Both the position numbers and the translations under genes were made by a program. From Lysinibacillus sp. SGAir0095 (GTDB lineage Bacteria; Bacillota; Bacilli; Bacillales_A; Planococcaceae), in NCBI RefSeq assembly GCF_005491425.1, contig NZ_CP028083.1, positions 3,936,001 to 4,000,000 of the forward strand: 64,000 nucleotides of DNA, given 5' to 3'. The notes beneath the pieces were generated by a model. It ran no database searches. It was given only the letters and a program-made list of their open reading frames with translations, and was not told the origin of the DNA. Shown in pieces: positions 8,068-16,276 of this stretch (position 1 is its first letter; each line of letters starts with the position of its first letter).

Positions 8068-9173
8068 CTTTTCACAACCTCTTGTTTGTGAGTGAATGTT
8101 GCTTCTTGAATTAAGCTTCCAGTGTCAGCATCAAAGAAACACATGTTTTCTACAGATATATGTACCGGCACTTTATCTCCTACTTGAACTAACCATTGTC
8201 CAAGCCATTTTGCTGTCCACAGTTCTGTACCAACTTCAAAGGATACTAATGTTTCATTTCCTAAATGTTCTACATTCACGATTTCAACTATTTGAACGTG
8301 TTGGTTTTCTGTACCAGAGGGCATATGTTCGGCACGAATACCAATAACTAAATTTCGATTATGTAAGCTCTGTGGCACCTGTTGATCGAACGAAATCGTC
8401 AGTTCATTTTCAATAACAAGCATTGAGTTATTTAAAATCGCTTTTCCTAGATTCATTTTGGGGGAGCCGATAAAAGTCGCAACAAATAAATTGGACGGTT
8501 TATTATAAAGTTCTATTGGTTCACCAACTTGTTGAATAATGCCATCATTCAATACCATAATTCGATCGCCCATTGTCATGGCTTCCACTTGGTCATGTGT
8601 CACATAGACCATCGTTAACCCCAACTTTTTTTGAAGGCGACGAATTTCAATTCGCATATTTGCACGTAGCTTGGCGTCTAAATTCGATAATGGCTCGTCC
8701 ATTAAACAAAGCGGCGCTTCACTAACGACCGCGCGTGCTAGGGCTACACGTTGTCTTTGTCCCCCGGATAACTCTCGTGGCTTGCGTTTTAAAAGCTCAC
8801 TTAACCCCATCATCTGTGCCGTTTCTTCTAGTTTCTTCTTTTGTACTTGTTTATCTACTTTTTTAGCATGTAGCCCAAATAATATATTTTGTTCAACGGT
8901 TAAATGCGGATAAAGTGCATAGTTTTGAAAAACCATCGATAAATTACGATCCTTTGGAGGAAGATGGTTCACGATCTTTTCACTAATTTTCAATGCTCCT
9001 CCAGAAATTTCCTCGAGCCCTGCAATCATACGAAGCAGCGTACTTTTCCCTGAACCGGAAGGACCGACAAGAACGAAAAATTCACCTTTTTCAATTTTTA
9101 AATCAATTCCATTTAACACATTACTTTGCTTGTTATAGGATTTTGAAATGTCCATCAGTTCGATGTACCCCAT
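8064..9173 (-). CDS. ugpC: ABC transporter ATPase, UgpC/MalK type
   Basis: This 369-residue ATPase energises the importer. It has Walker A GPSGSGKST (about 38-46), signature LSGGQRQRVALARA (about 134), Walker B CLMDEPLSNLDAKLR and switch His in YVTHDQVEAMTMGDR. After about residue 240 comes the MalK-type regulatory domain. It is the first gene of the operon; AAGGAGG lies 7 nt before the ATG. Being the first gene, before the permeases, is a common firmicute arrangement. Confidence 0.9.
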   Translation of the reverse strand: MGYIELMDISKSYNKQSNVLNGIDLKIEKGEFFVLVGPSGSGKSTLLRMIAGLEEISGGALKISEKIVNHLPPKDRNLSMVFQNYALYPHLTVEQNILFGLHAKKVDKQVQKKKLEETAQMMGLSELLKRKPRELSGGQRQRVALARAVVSEAPLCLMDEPLSNLDAKLRANMRIEIRRLQKKLGLTMVYVTHDQVEAMTMGDRIMVLNDGIIQQVGEPIELYNKPSNLFVATFIGSPKMNLGKAILNNSMLVIENELTISFDQQVPQSLHNRNLVIGIRAEHMPSGTENQHVQIVEIVNVEHLGNETLVSFEVGTELWTAKWLGQWLVQVGDKVPVHISVENMCFFDADTGSLIQEATFTHKQEVVKR

Positions 9174-9396
9174 ACATAAACCTCCTTCATAGAACTAAGT
9201 CTATTCAACCATATCTGTTAGCTCAAAACGATGCATTTGGAAGCTTTTTACACTTATTATTATTGGGTTAATAAAGTTTACATTTAATTGGAATTTTATT
9301 AATAAAATTTAAAATACGCCCAAGGTTTGCTACGAGTGTATTGAATTCTGAATATTCACGATTGTTTGTGTACCTGGTACACAAACAATTCAAAAT
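9174..9396. other. AT-rich upstream region of the ugp operon
   Basis: The stretch before the importer operon is strongly AT-rich and carries a long interrupted palindrome (9361-9389). TTAAAT/TTATTAA-type repeats between 9250 and 9315 might be binding sites, for example for a phosphate-responsive regulator, but none is clear enough to call. I see no gene here. Confidence 0.4.
9361..9389. repeat. 29-bp interrupted palindrome
   Basis: ATTGTTTGTGTACC and GGTACACAAACAAT are exact reverse complements separated by a single T. On neither strand is the 3' arm followed by a clear T-run. It may be an operator for the ugp operon, 188 bp before its start, or part of the cwlD 3' end. Confidence 0.55.
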
Positions 9397-9428
9397 TAAA
9401 AAACCATCCACAAAATGTGAATGGTTTT
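9392..9428 (-). terminator. cwlD terminator
   Basis: On the minus strand AAACCAT-CACA and TGTG-ATGGTTT form an interrupted stem, followed by TTTTTTAATTTT. It lies about 90 nt past the cwlD stop codon. Confidence 0.8.
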
Positions 9429-9513
9429 ACCTCTTAGAGACGTATCATTATGTATTATTTTGCAGATTGGTTCTTGCAATTTGCATTATTTTCATACATA
9501 ACAATCGCATATA

Positions 9514-10227
9514 TTATTCGAATTCTAGATTTACATAGCTCTCGATGCCACCAACAATTGCTGTTGCCATCTTCTCTTGATAATATTCACTTGATAGTAA
9601 ATCACGTTCTTCATTATTACTTAAGAAACCTGTTTCCACTAATACAGCCGGTACTTCAGCTTTCTTTAGAAGATACACTTGTTTAATGGCTAGTGCTTCA
9701 CGCTCTGTATTCTGCAGCGATTCTTTTATTGTTGATTGAATAGATTTTGCTAAAAGCTCGCTATTTGCATGCCCCTCTCGATGATAAAAGACTTGTGCAC
9801 CTCTCCATTTTTCTTCAGGGATAGCGTTGGCATGAATTGTCACGAAAATATCTGGTTCATTTTTACGTACAAGATTTGAACGCAAGAAAATGTCTTCCTT
9901 TTTTCTTTCTCTTAAAGTTGAGAATTCTTCACTTGGTGCATGCTCTTCTAATACATCACCATCTGTAGAGCGAGTCATAACAACAGTAGCACCTAAACGC
10001 TTTAATTGTTTTTCAACCTTTGATGCAATTGCAAGCGTTACATCTTTTTCAATTACTTCTCCGGATGAAGCCCCACCATCAACTCCACCATGGCCAGCAT
10101 CGATAACAATTTTAACGCCACCCAATGGTTCAGGTAAAAAGAAACTTCGATCCGATGCGCTTGTCTCATAAACAACAATGCCCAAACATCCTAACAGTAT
10201 AACACCTAGTGCAATCCATCTTTTCAA
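9514..10227 (-). CDS. cwlD: N-acetylmuramoyl-L-alanine amidase CwlD
   Basis: CwlD cleaves the stem peptide from muramic acid so that PdaA can form muramic delta-lactam in spore cortex. This 237-residue protein has an N-terminal signal anchor (residues 4-21) and an Amidase_3 domain with VIDAGHGGVDGG (zinc His), FVTIHANAIPEE (second His) and AVLVETGFLSNNEERDLL (catalytic Glu). Start is TTG 10227 with AAAGGTGGTG upstream. A GCATA / GTATAGTA pair spaced 17 bp on the minus strand (10260-10289) resembles a sigma-G promoter, consistent with forespore expression. Confidence 0.92.
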   Translation of the reverse strand: MKRWIALGVILLGCLGIVVYETSASDRSFFLPEPLGGVKIVIDAGHGGVDGGASSGEVIEKDVTLAIASKVEKQLKRLGATVVMTRSTDGDVLEEHAPSEEFSTLRERKKEDIFLRSNLVRKNEPDIFVTIHANAIPEEKWRGAQVFYHREGHANSELLAKSIQSTIKESLQNTEREALAIKQVYLLKKAEVPAVLVETGFLSNNEERDLLSSEYYQEKMATAIVGGIESYVNLEFE

Positions 10228-10259
10228 ACTATTACACCACCTTTTGCAACCTTTTTCAC

Positions 10260-10289
10260 TACTATACGCAAGAATTGGGACGAGTATGC
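10260..10289 (-). promoter_or_regulatory. possible sigma-G promoter of cwlD
   Basis: On the minus strand GCATA (10285-10289) and GTATAGTA (10260-10267) are 17 bp apart, similar to the sigma-G consensus pair. It ends 32 bp before the cwlD start. B. subtilis cwlD is known to be transcribed by sporulation sigma factors, which makes this plausible; only two hexamers support it. Confidence 0.4.
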
Positions 10290-10330
10290 GTGAACTTTCT
10301 TACTTCCAAAAAGTGTTTTAGGTATAGGAA

Positions 10331-10373
10331 TAATTAAAAAGGACACGCTAAACATCTTATGTTTGGCATGTCC
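10331..10373 (-). terminator. terminator of the ABC exporter operon
   Basis: On the minus strand GGACATGCCAAACAT pairs with ATGTTTAGCGTGTCC (one mismatch, one wobble) around a 3-nt loop and is followed by TTTTTAATTA. It lies about 150 nt past the exporter stop; the intervening 10374-10523 holds no recognisable gene. Confidence 0.82.
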
Positions 10374-10523
10374 CGAATATTTATCTAACACATAATTATT
10401 TCATGTTAGGTTCGCTTCTATCATGAGAATAGCTATGCCCTGTGGAAATTTAAGAAAGAGGTCTAATTTAGAACTTGCAACTTACTATTTGAGATGCGCA
10501 ATTCTACTAATTACTTATAACTT

Positions 10524-12344
10524 CTACTGTACTTGCAATTGATGCTGTAACGAAGCATATAAGCCATTGTTCATCATTAAGGAATCATGATTTCCTTGCT
10601 CCAAGATTGCGCCATCTTTTATAACAAGGATTTGATCGGCATTTTCGATTGTTTTTAATCGGTGGGCTATGACAAAGCTTGTACGCCCTTGCATCAAGTT
10701 ATTTAACCCCTTTTGTATGTGCACTTCTGTCATCGTATCAACACTTGAAGTTGCTTCGTCTAGAATAAGAATATCCGGATCTTCTAAAATCGCCCGAGCA
10801 ATTGCAATTAGCTGACGCTGACCCTGACTTAAGTTCATGCCGCCCGAAACAAGCATCGTATCATAGCCCTTTGGCAAGTATTTAATAAAGTTGTGGGCAT
10901 AGGCAATTTTTGCTGCTCGTTCAACCTCTTCATCGGTAGCCTGCAACTTCCCATAGCGGATGTTTTCACGAACTGTTCCAGAGAACAAATACGTATCTTG
11001 CAAGACTACACCAATGTGCTCTCGCAGGTTTTCCATTCTGTAATGCTTAATATCATTGCCGTCTATTATGATTTCTCCGTGCATTGCATCATAAAAACGG
11101 TTAAGCAACTGTATAATACTTGTTTTTCCCGAACCTGTCGGACCAACTAGCGCAATCGTTTCTCCAGCCTTTGCTCGGAATGATATATTATGAAGTACTG
11201 GCTTATTTGCTTGATAATAAAAGCCCACATTACGGAACTCGACATCCCCATCGTAATGTTTTTTTGTTATCGCATCTGGCACATCTGCGACTTCATCTTG
11301 TTCATCTAATACTTCAAATACACGTTCTGCACCTGCAATAGCCGATTGGAATGTGTTGAAAAGGTTGGATAGTTGATTGATTGGACGGAAAAACTGTCTT
11401 GTGTAGGTAACAAAGGATGCAATGACCCCTACACTTACGCCCAAATTTCCGATTACCAACAATGCCCCTACACCGATAACTAAACCAATTCCAAGGTTAT
11501 TAATAAAGTTATTGATGGGGCCAAGAAAACCTGAGGTAATATCCGCTTTTAGAGCCGAAGTGCGTAGTGTTTCATTCGCTTCTTTAAATTGAAAAACGGT
11601 CTGCTCCTCTTTTCCGAATAGTGTTGTAATATCGGAGTTTGAAATCGTTTCTTCAATAAAACCGTTTAAGTTTCCTAAATCTCTTTGTCTTTGAGAGAAG
11701 TTTTTACTGCTTCGTTTTATTATTAGTTTGGTGGACCAAATAATAATTGGAATAACAAGTATCGTCACACACGCTAAAATCCAATTTAAATAAAACATCG
11801 CAATCCCCGTACCGACTACAGATAAGACCGTTGACACGATTTGGATAACACTTTGTGAGACTGCCGCGTTTAGATTATCGATATCATTTGTCATGCGACT
11901 CATTAAATCGCCTTGTTGACGCTTATCAAAAAGGGAGATTGGCAAGGATTGAAACTTTTCAAACAAATCCTGGCGAAGCTCTCGTATCGTTTTTTGGGAA
12001 ACTCGAATCATCATAAAGGTTTGTAACCAGGTAAATACAGCAGACACAATATAAATGGCTGCCAATACGAGCACCATTCTAATGGCGCCATCTAGATCGA
12101 ATTTTAAAATATAATCATCAATAATTATCCCGATCATCAATGGCCCTACTAAACTTAATAAAGTAGATACGACTACAAAAATAATCGAGCTAATGATACC
12201 CATTCTTTGGTTATTTAAATACGCCCATATTCGTATCAGGGTTGCTTTTTGATTTTCAGCTTTTTCTGCCGGACCATTAAATCTTGGCCCAGGATGTCTG
12301 CCAATAGGAGGAGGTCCAGCAGGTCGGCTATGCGGTTTATTCAT
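10524..12344 (-). CDS. ABC exporter half-transporter, catalytically competent Walker B (YfiC/MdlB-like)
   Basis: This 606-residue protein has a Pro-rich N-terminus, a six-helix exporter domain (about 45-335) and a nucleotide-binding domain from about 365. The latter has Walker A GPTGSGKTS and Walker B LILDEATSSVD with the catalytic Glu. Its signature is LSQGQ instead of LSGGQ. It overlaps the partner gene by eight bases (12337-12344). Together they form a heterodimeric multidrug-type exporter; the noncanonical signature faces the degenerate ATP site of the partner. The substrate is unknown. Confidence 0.9.
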   Translation of the reverse strand: MNKPHSRPAGPPPIGRHPGPRFNGPAEKAENQKATLIRIWAYLNNQRMGIISSIIFVVVSTLLSLVGPLMIGIIIDDYILKFDLDGAIRMVLVLAAIYIVSAVFTWLQTFMMIRVSQKTIRELRQDLFEKFQSLPISLFDKRQQGDLMSRMTNDIDNLNAAVSQSVIQIVSTVLSVVGTGIAMFYLNWILACVTILVIPIIIWSTKLIIKRSSKNFSQRQRDLGNLNGFIEETISNSDITTLFGKEEQTVFQFKEANETLRTSALKADITSGFLGPINNFINNLGIGLVIGVGALLVIGNLGVSVGVIASFVTYTRQFFRPINQLSNLFNTFQSAIAGAERVFEVLDEQDEVADVPDAITKKHYDGDVEFRNVGFYYQANKPVLHNISFRAKAGETIALVGPTGSGKTSIIQLLNRFYDAMHGEIIIDGNDIKHYRMENLREHIGVVLQDTYLFSGTVRENIRYGKLQATDEEVERAAKIAYAHNFIKYLPKGYDTMLVSGGMNLSQGQRQLIAIARAILEDPDILILDEATSSVDTMTEVHIQKGLNNLMQGRTSFVIAHRLKTIENADQILVIKDGAILEQGNHDSLMMNNGLYASLQHQLQVQ

Positions 12345-14076
12345 TTAAAGACCCTCCTCTTACCAATTGCGTCGCAACAATTTCTTGATAGATTTCATTT
12401 GTTTCTAGCAGTTCTTCATGTGTCCCTTGTCCAACAATCACACCGTCATCTAGAACTAAAATATTGTCGGCATGACGTATTGAAGAAATTTTAGATGAAA
12501 CAATAAACTTAGTGCTCTCTTTAAAATTTTCCTTAATGGCTTTTTGAATTCTATTTTCCGAGATGCTATCTACAGCAGATGTCGTATCATCCAAGATTAG
12601 AATAGCCGGCTTCCTTATTAATGCACGAGCCATGGCAAGGCGTTGCTTCTGGCCACCCGATAAATTCGTAGCACCCTGGGTAATCATATATTGTTCCCTT
12701 GCTTCTAGTTTTTCAACGAATTCAATGGCGCAGGATGATTCTAAAGCATCTATGAATTCCTCTATCGTTGCTTCGTCATTCCCGTATTTTACATTCTCCT
12801 CGATTGTCCTCGAAAATAAAGTTGCTTTTTGAGGTGTAAAACCAATTGCCCCACGCAGGGTTTGTAAATCATATTCTTTAATAGGTCGACCATCTATCCT
12901 AATAACACCTTGGTCAGCATCAAGCATTCGGGGAATTAATTTGACGATAGATGATTTGCCGCTCCCTGTCATGCCAATAATCCCGATAGTCTCTCCAGGA
13001 TTTGCTTTAAAGGAGATATTTTTTAATACTGGTTCATTGTTTTTATTATAAGCAAAGCTAACATGGTCAAATTCAACTTCGCCTTTAATAGTTGTAATCA
13101 CGGGTTTTTCCGTATTAATAATTTCAGACTGTTCTTCAAGCACCGCTACAATACGATTTGCACTCGGGACAGCACGAGCAATTTGCATTAAAACGTTTGA
13201 GGAACTCATTAGCCCTCCCATAATCATCATTAAATAGTTAATAAATGCTAAAATTACCCCTACTTCGATTGTGCCATTCTCTACTTTGAAGGCTCCCATC
13301 CAAAGAGCAGCAATAATACCCATATTGACAACAAAGGCTGTTAAGGGCATTAAAATACCAATAATTTGATCTGCATGGGTATTTCTTTTCATGAGGTGTT
13401 CATTCACATCTGTGAATTGATGAATTTGGTGATTTTTGCGATTATATGCCTTGATCACTCGAATGCCGGCTAGATTCTCTTGCACTTTTGTATTTACGCT
13501 ATCCACAGCTTCTTGTACCTTTAAAAATAGCTTTCCAGATAGTTTTGTGAAAAAGAATATCGAAAAAGCTAGTATTGGGACAACAACCAATAATATCGGA
13601 AACAGCTCCCGGGCAGTAAGAAATACAATAACGATTGCTCCAATAAAAGTAAATGGACCACGAACAAATATCTTTAGTAGCATTGTTAAGGCTCTTTGTA
13701 GCATCTCTACATCACTTGTAATGTTTGTGATGAGTTTTCCTAGTGTAAAATGGTCCTTATTACTATTAGAAAAGTAGGTTATCGTTTCATATAAATCTGC
13801 TCGAATATCTGCTGCAAAGTTAATCGCAGTTTTGGACGCATAAATAGAGCAGCCTGCTCCTCCAACTAAACCTATTACCGCGCATAAAATCATTAGCCCA
13901 AACATCTGGATGACATAGGATGTATCATCTCTAGCAATTCCATTATCGATAATATGCTGCATGATTGTTGGCTGCACCAAATCCATTGCCACCTCCAGCA
14001 GCATCATTAAAGGAGCAATGATTGCAAAGGCCATATATGGCTTTAAGTACCTTTTCAAGGATAATACCGATTGCAT
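12337..14076 (-). CDS. ABC exporter half-transporter with degenerate Walker B (YfiB/MdlA-like)
   Basis: This 579-residue protein has six transmembrane helices (about residues 15-300), Walker A GMTGSGKSS, a canonical LSGGQKQRLAMARAL signature, and Walker B LILDDTTSAVD in which the catalytic Glu is Asp. With the partner's LSQGQ, both halves of one composite ATP site are noncanonical, as in known heterodimeric exporters such as TM287/288 and BmrCD. Its position and length fit the YfiB/YfiC class. It is preceded by the small basic protein gene at 14139. Confidence 0.9.
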   Translation of the reverse strand: MQSVLSLKRYLKPYMAFAIIAPLMMLLEVAMDLVQPTIMQHIIDNGIARDDTSYVIQMFGLMILCAVIGLVGGAGCSIYASKTAINFAADIRADLYETITYFSNSNKDHFTLGKLITNITSDVEMLQRALTMLLKIFVRGPFTFIGAIVIVFLTARELFPILLVVVPILAFSIFFFTKLSGKLFLKVQEAVDSVNTKVQENLAGIRVIKAYNRKNHQIHQFTDVNEHLMKRNTHADQIIGILMPLTAFVVNMGIIAALWMGAFKVENGTIEVGVILAFINYLMMIMGGLMSSSNVLMQIARAVPSANRIVAVLEEQSEIINTEKPVITTIKGEVEFDHVSFAYNKNNEPVLKNISFKANPGETIGIIGMTGSGKSSIVKLIPRMLDADQGVIRIDGRPIKEYDLQTLRGAIGFTPQKATLFSRTIEENVKYGNDEATIEEFIDALESSCAIEFVEKLEAREQYMITQGATNLSGGQKQRLAMARALIRKPAILILDDTTSAVDSISENRIQKAIKENFKESTKFIVSSKISSIRHADNILVLDDGVIVGQGTHEELLETNEIYQEIVATQLVRGGSLNE

Positions 14077-14138
14077 GAAGTACCTTCTTTCTATCTCACT
14101 ATAACTAAATTAAATTTTGCCTTTTGCAAAAGTAACAT

Positions 14139-14453
14139 TTATTCTGTAGGATCTTCCTCTACAGAGTGGGTGTTCGAAATTTCATCCAGCTCAAAGGCTG
14201 CTTTAAAATCATTCATAATTGCTTCTGTCGCTTTTAGTTCCCCTGCAATCACTTGTTGGATGGATTTTAGTTCTTGTGATTCTAATTGTTGCTTTAAAGT
14301 ATCTCGTCTCACTATTAGTTTTTCGTAAAATGCCAGTGCTCTTCCGCGTCTAAATGTTTTGGCACCATGGTGCCCTCTTCCACGTCGATCGTGGCGTTCT
14401 TTTCGATTCATCATCTCTTCTTCCCGGTTTTTCTCATTTGATTCGTTTTTCAT
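14139..14453 (-). CDS. small basic, helical protein of the exporter operon
   Basis: This 104-residue protein has a His/Arg-rich N-terminal third (KERHDRRGRGHHGAKTFRRG), then a predicted amphipathic or coiled-coil helix around LAFYEKLIVRRDTLKQQLES and an acidic tail. I recall similar small ORFs next to MdlAB-type exporters but no assigned function; it could be a truncated-regulator-like or RNA-binding protein. CGAGGGGTG lies 7 nt before the ATG and abuts a triple GTATAC repeat that may control the whole operon. It lies 62 nt before the exporter genes. Confidence 0.75.
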   Translation of the reverse strand: MKNESNEKNREEEMMNRKERHDRRGRGHHGAKTFRRGRALAFYEKLIVRRDTLKQQLESQELKSIQQVIAGELKATEAIMNDFKAAFELDEISNTHSVEEDPTE

Positions 14454-14468
14454 AAAAAATCACCCCTC

Positions 14469-14494
14469 GTATACGATTGTATACATAAGTATAC
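14469..14494. promoter_or_regulatory. three GTATAC sites at exact 10-bp spacing, candidate operator
   Basis: GTATAC occurs at 14469-14474, 14479-14484 and 14489-14494, so the copies recur once per DNA turn on one face. The array ends directly against the ribosome site of the small protein gene at 14139-14453. Such placement at or just after the transcription start fits repressor binding. The cognate regulator is not in the immediate neighbourhood unless the small basic protein has this role. Confidence 0.6.
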
Positions 14495-14613
14495 AGATTT
14501 ACAATATTATTTAACTTAAATTAAGCAGGAATTTTTTAATACGTATTTAAATACATCAAGAAGAAATTTTTTTATAATAGAGTCATCAAATAAATTTATA
14601 AAGAGGGTTGTCT

Positions 14614-15471
14614 ATGAAATTAAGAGTTTCGGCAGTTCAATATCATCTTCATACAATTGAGTCATTTGAAGATTTTGCAAAGCAAAGCGAACACTATATT
14701 AAGGCTGCATTAGAGTTTGAAACCGAATTTATTTTGTTCCCTGAGTTTTTTACTACCCAATTACTTTCCATAAAAGGGGAAAATGGCAAACCACTAACTA
14801 TCAATGACCTGCCTTCATTTACTGAACAGTACCACGAATTGTTCACTCAGCTCGCCAAACAATACAATATCCATATTATCGCTGGTACACATGTGGTAAA
14901 TGTGGATGGGAAGCTACGAAATACAGCCCATTTATTCTATCCGGATGGACGAATTGGCACTCAGGCAAAGCTTCATATTACGCCCACTGAAGTACACGAA
15001 TGGAACATGTCTGCTGGGGAAGGCTTAGAGGTATTTGAAACTGAGAAAGGCACAATTGCTATTTTAACTTGCTATGATATTGAGTTCCCTGAAATTGTCC
15101 GAATGGCGAAAGCTAAAGGGGCAGATGTCATTTTCTGCCCATCTTGTACAGATGATCGTCATGGTTTCCATCGCGTTCGCTACACAAGTCATGCTCGAGC
15201 AATTGAAAACCAAGTATATGTAGTTTTAACAGGAACAGTCGGAGCATTGCCAACTGTTGACTTTATGAGAGCAAACTTCGGCCAGGCAGCAATCATTACA
15301 CCAAACGATGTACCATTCCCTCCAAAAGGGCTTTTAGCTGAAGGGGAAATTAACAACGATATGTTAGTGACAGCCGACCTTGATATTGAACTACTTGAAA
15401 AAGTACGCGAAAAAGGTTCTGTTACAACATGGAGAGATCGTCGTATTGACCTTTATACAGATTGGAGATAA
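14614..15471 (+). CDS. carbon-nitrogen hydrolase (nitrilase superfamily)
   Basis: This 285-residue cytoplasmic enzyme has the Glu-Lys-Cys triad at FPEFF (E44), AKLHITP (K119) and LTCYDIEFPE (C153). The superfamily hydrolyses amides or nitriles; the exact substrate is unknown. ATG 14614 is chosen with AAGAGGG six bases upstream; an in-frame TTG at 14608 overlaps that site. The GNAT gene 54 nt downstream suggests one functional unit: in B. subtilis YhcX these two domains are, as I recall, fused in one protein in the opposite order. Confidence 0.88.
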   Translation: MKLRVSAVQYHLHTIESFEDFAKQSEHYIKAALEFETEFILFPEFFTTQLLSIKGENGKPLTINDLPSFTEQYHELFTQLAKQYNIHIIAGTHVVNVDGKLRNTAHLFYPDGRIGTQAKLHITPTEVHEWNMSAGEGLEVFETEKGTIAILTCYDIEFPEIVRMAKAKGADVIFCPSCTDDRHGFHRVRYTSHARAIENQVYVVLTGTVGALPTVDFMRANFGQAAIITPNDVPFPPKGLLAEGEINNDMLVTADLDIELLEKVREKGSVTTWRDRRIDLYTDWR

Positions 15472-15525
15472 AAGCTGTTTTACTTTATCTGTTGCGGGAT
15501 AACTTTAAGAAAGCGAGGTGTATCC

Positions 15526-16194
15526 TTGTACCGAAGTGAACAAATATTATTTGATAAGGGTAAACCTGTTCGTATCGCTGTAAGAAATTATTCTAAAGAT
15601 GATTTTGATGAATTGATTGATATTCAAAGGGAATGCTTTCCACCACCCTTCCCTTCTGAACTATGGTGGAATAAAGAACAACTAACGAATCATGTTACAC
15701 TATTCCCCGAGGGGGCTTTATGTATTGAAATTGATGGGCAGGTTGTCAGTTCCTTAACAGGCGTTTGTACACATTTTGATCCAGCTCATCCAAATCACAC
15801 ATGGGATGAAGCAACAGACAGTGGCTATATTAACAATCATAGTACGAACGGAAATACACTCTACATTGTCGATATTAGTGTTCGACCAGCTTTTCGTTCT
15901 TTAGGGCTTGGCAAAATTATGATGCAGGCCATGTACCATGTTGTGGTTGAAAAGGGATTGGAACGCCTTCTTGGCGGAGGTAGAATGCCTGGTTATCATA
16001 AGCATGCAAAAAACATGTCAGCCGATGGATATATTGAGAAAGTAGTAAGTGGCGAATTATATGATCCGGTCATTTCATTTTTATTGAAATGCGGGCGTAT
16101 GCCACTTGCAGTAGTCGCTAATTATTTAGAGGATGAAGAATCTTTAAATTTCGGTGTCTTAATGGAATGGAAAAATCCATTTAAAATTTTATAA
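15526..16194 (+). CDS. GNAT-family N-acetyltransferase
   Basis: This 222-residue protein has a GNAT core: IDIQRECFPPPFPSELWWN near the N-terminus, YIVDISVRPAFRSLGLGKIM (beta-strand 4 with the acetyl-CoA pyrophosphate loop R-x-x-G-x-G-K, about residues 105-128) and a RMPGYHKHA segment. The start is TTG 15526 with AGCGAGGTG five bases upstream. It follows the nitrilase gene and is probably co-transcribed. Substrate is not evident. Confidence 0.85.
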   Translation: MYRSEQILFDKGKPVRIAVRNYSKDDFDELIDIQRECFPPPFPSELWWNKEQLTNHVTLFPEGALCIEIDGQVVSSLTGVCTHFDPAHPNHTWDEATDSGYINNHSTNGNTLYIVDISVRPAFRSLGLGKIMMQAMYHVVVEKGLERLLGGGRMPGYHKHAKNMSADGYIEKVVSGELYDPVISFLLKCGRMPLAVVANYLEDEESLNFGVLMEWKNPFKIL

Positions 16195-16200
16195 CCTAAT

Positions 16201-16236
16201 TACAGAGGCTTAACTTGTATGGTCTCTGTATTTTTT
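16201..16236 (+). terminator. terminator of the nitrilase/GNAT pair
   Basis: TACAGAG and CTCTGTA enclose a 16-nt loop and are followed by TTTTTTA on the plus strand, right after the GNAT stop. Confidence 0.75.
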
Positions 16237-16276
16237 ATGAGTCTTAGGAAATTATTTAGTCTTTTTATTTCCCGGG

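Noticed and set aside
9230..9320. PhoP-box-like TT-A-A repeats before the ugp operon
   Set aside because: The region is so AT-rich that such hexamers occur by chance; spacing is not regular enough to call.
13436..13777. 113-codon plus-strand open frame
   Set aside because: It is antisense to an ABC exporter gene with full domain structure.
15471..15526. Possible frameshift that split a nitrilase-GNAT fusion
   Set aside because: Each gene has its own start and ribosome site and they are in the opposite order to the known fusion, so two true genes are more likely.
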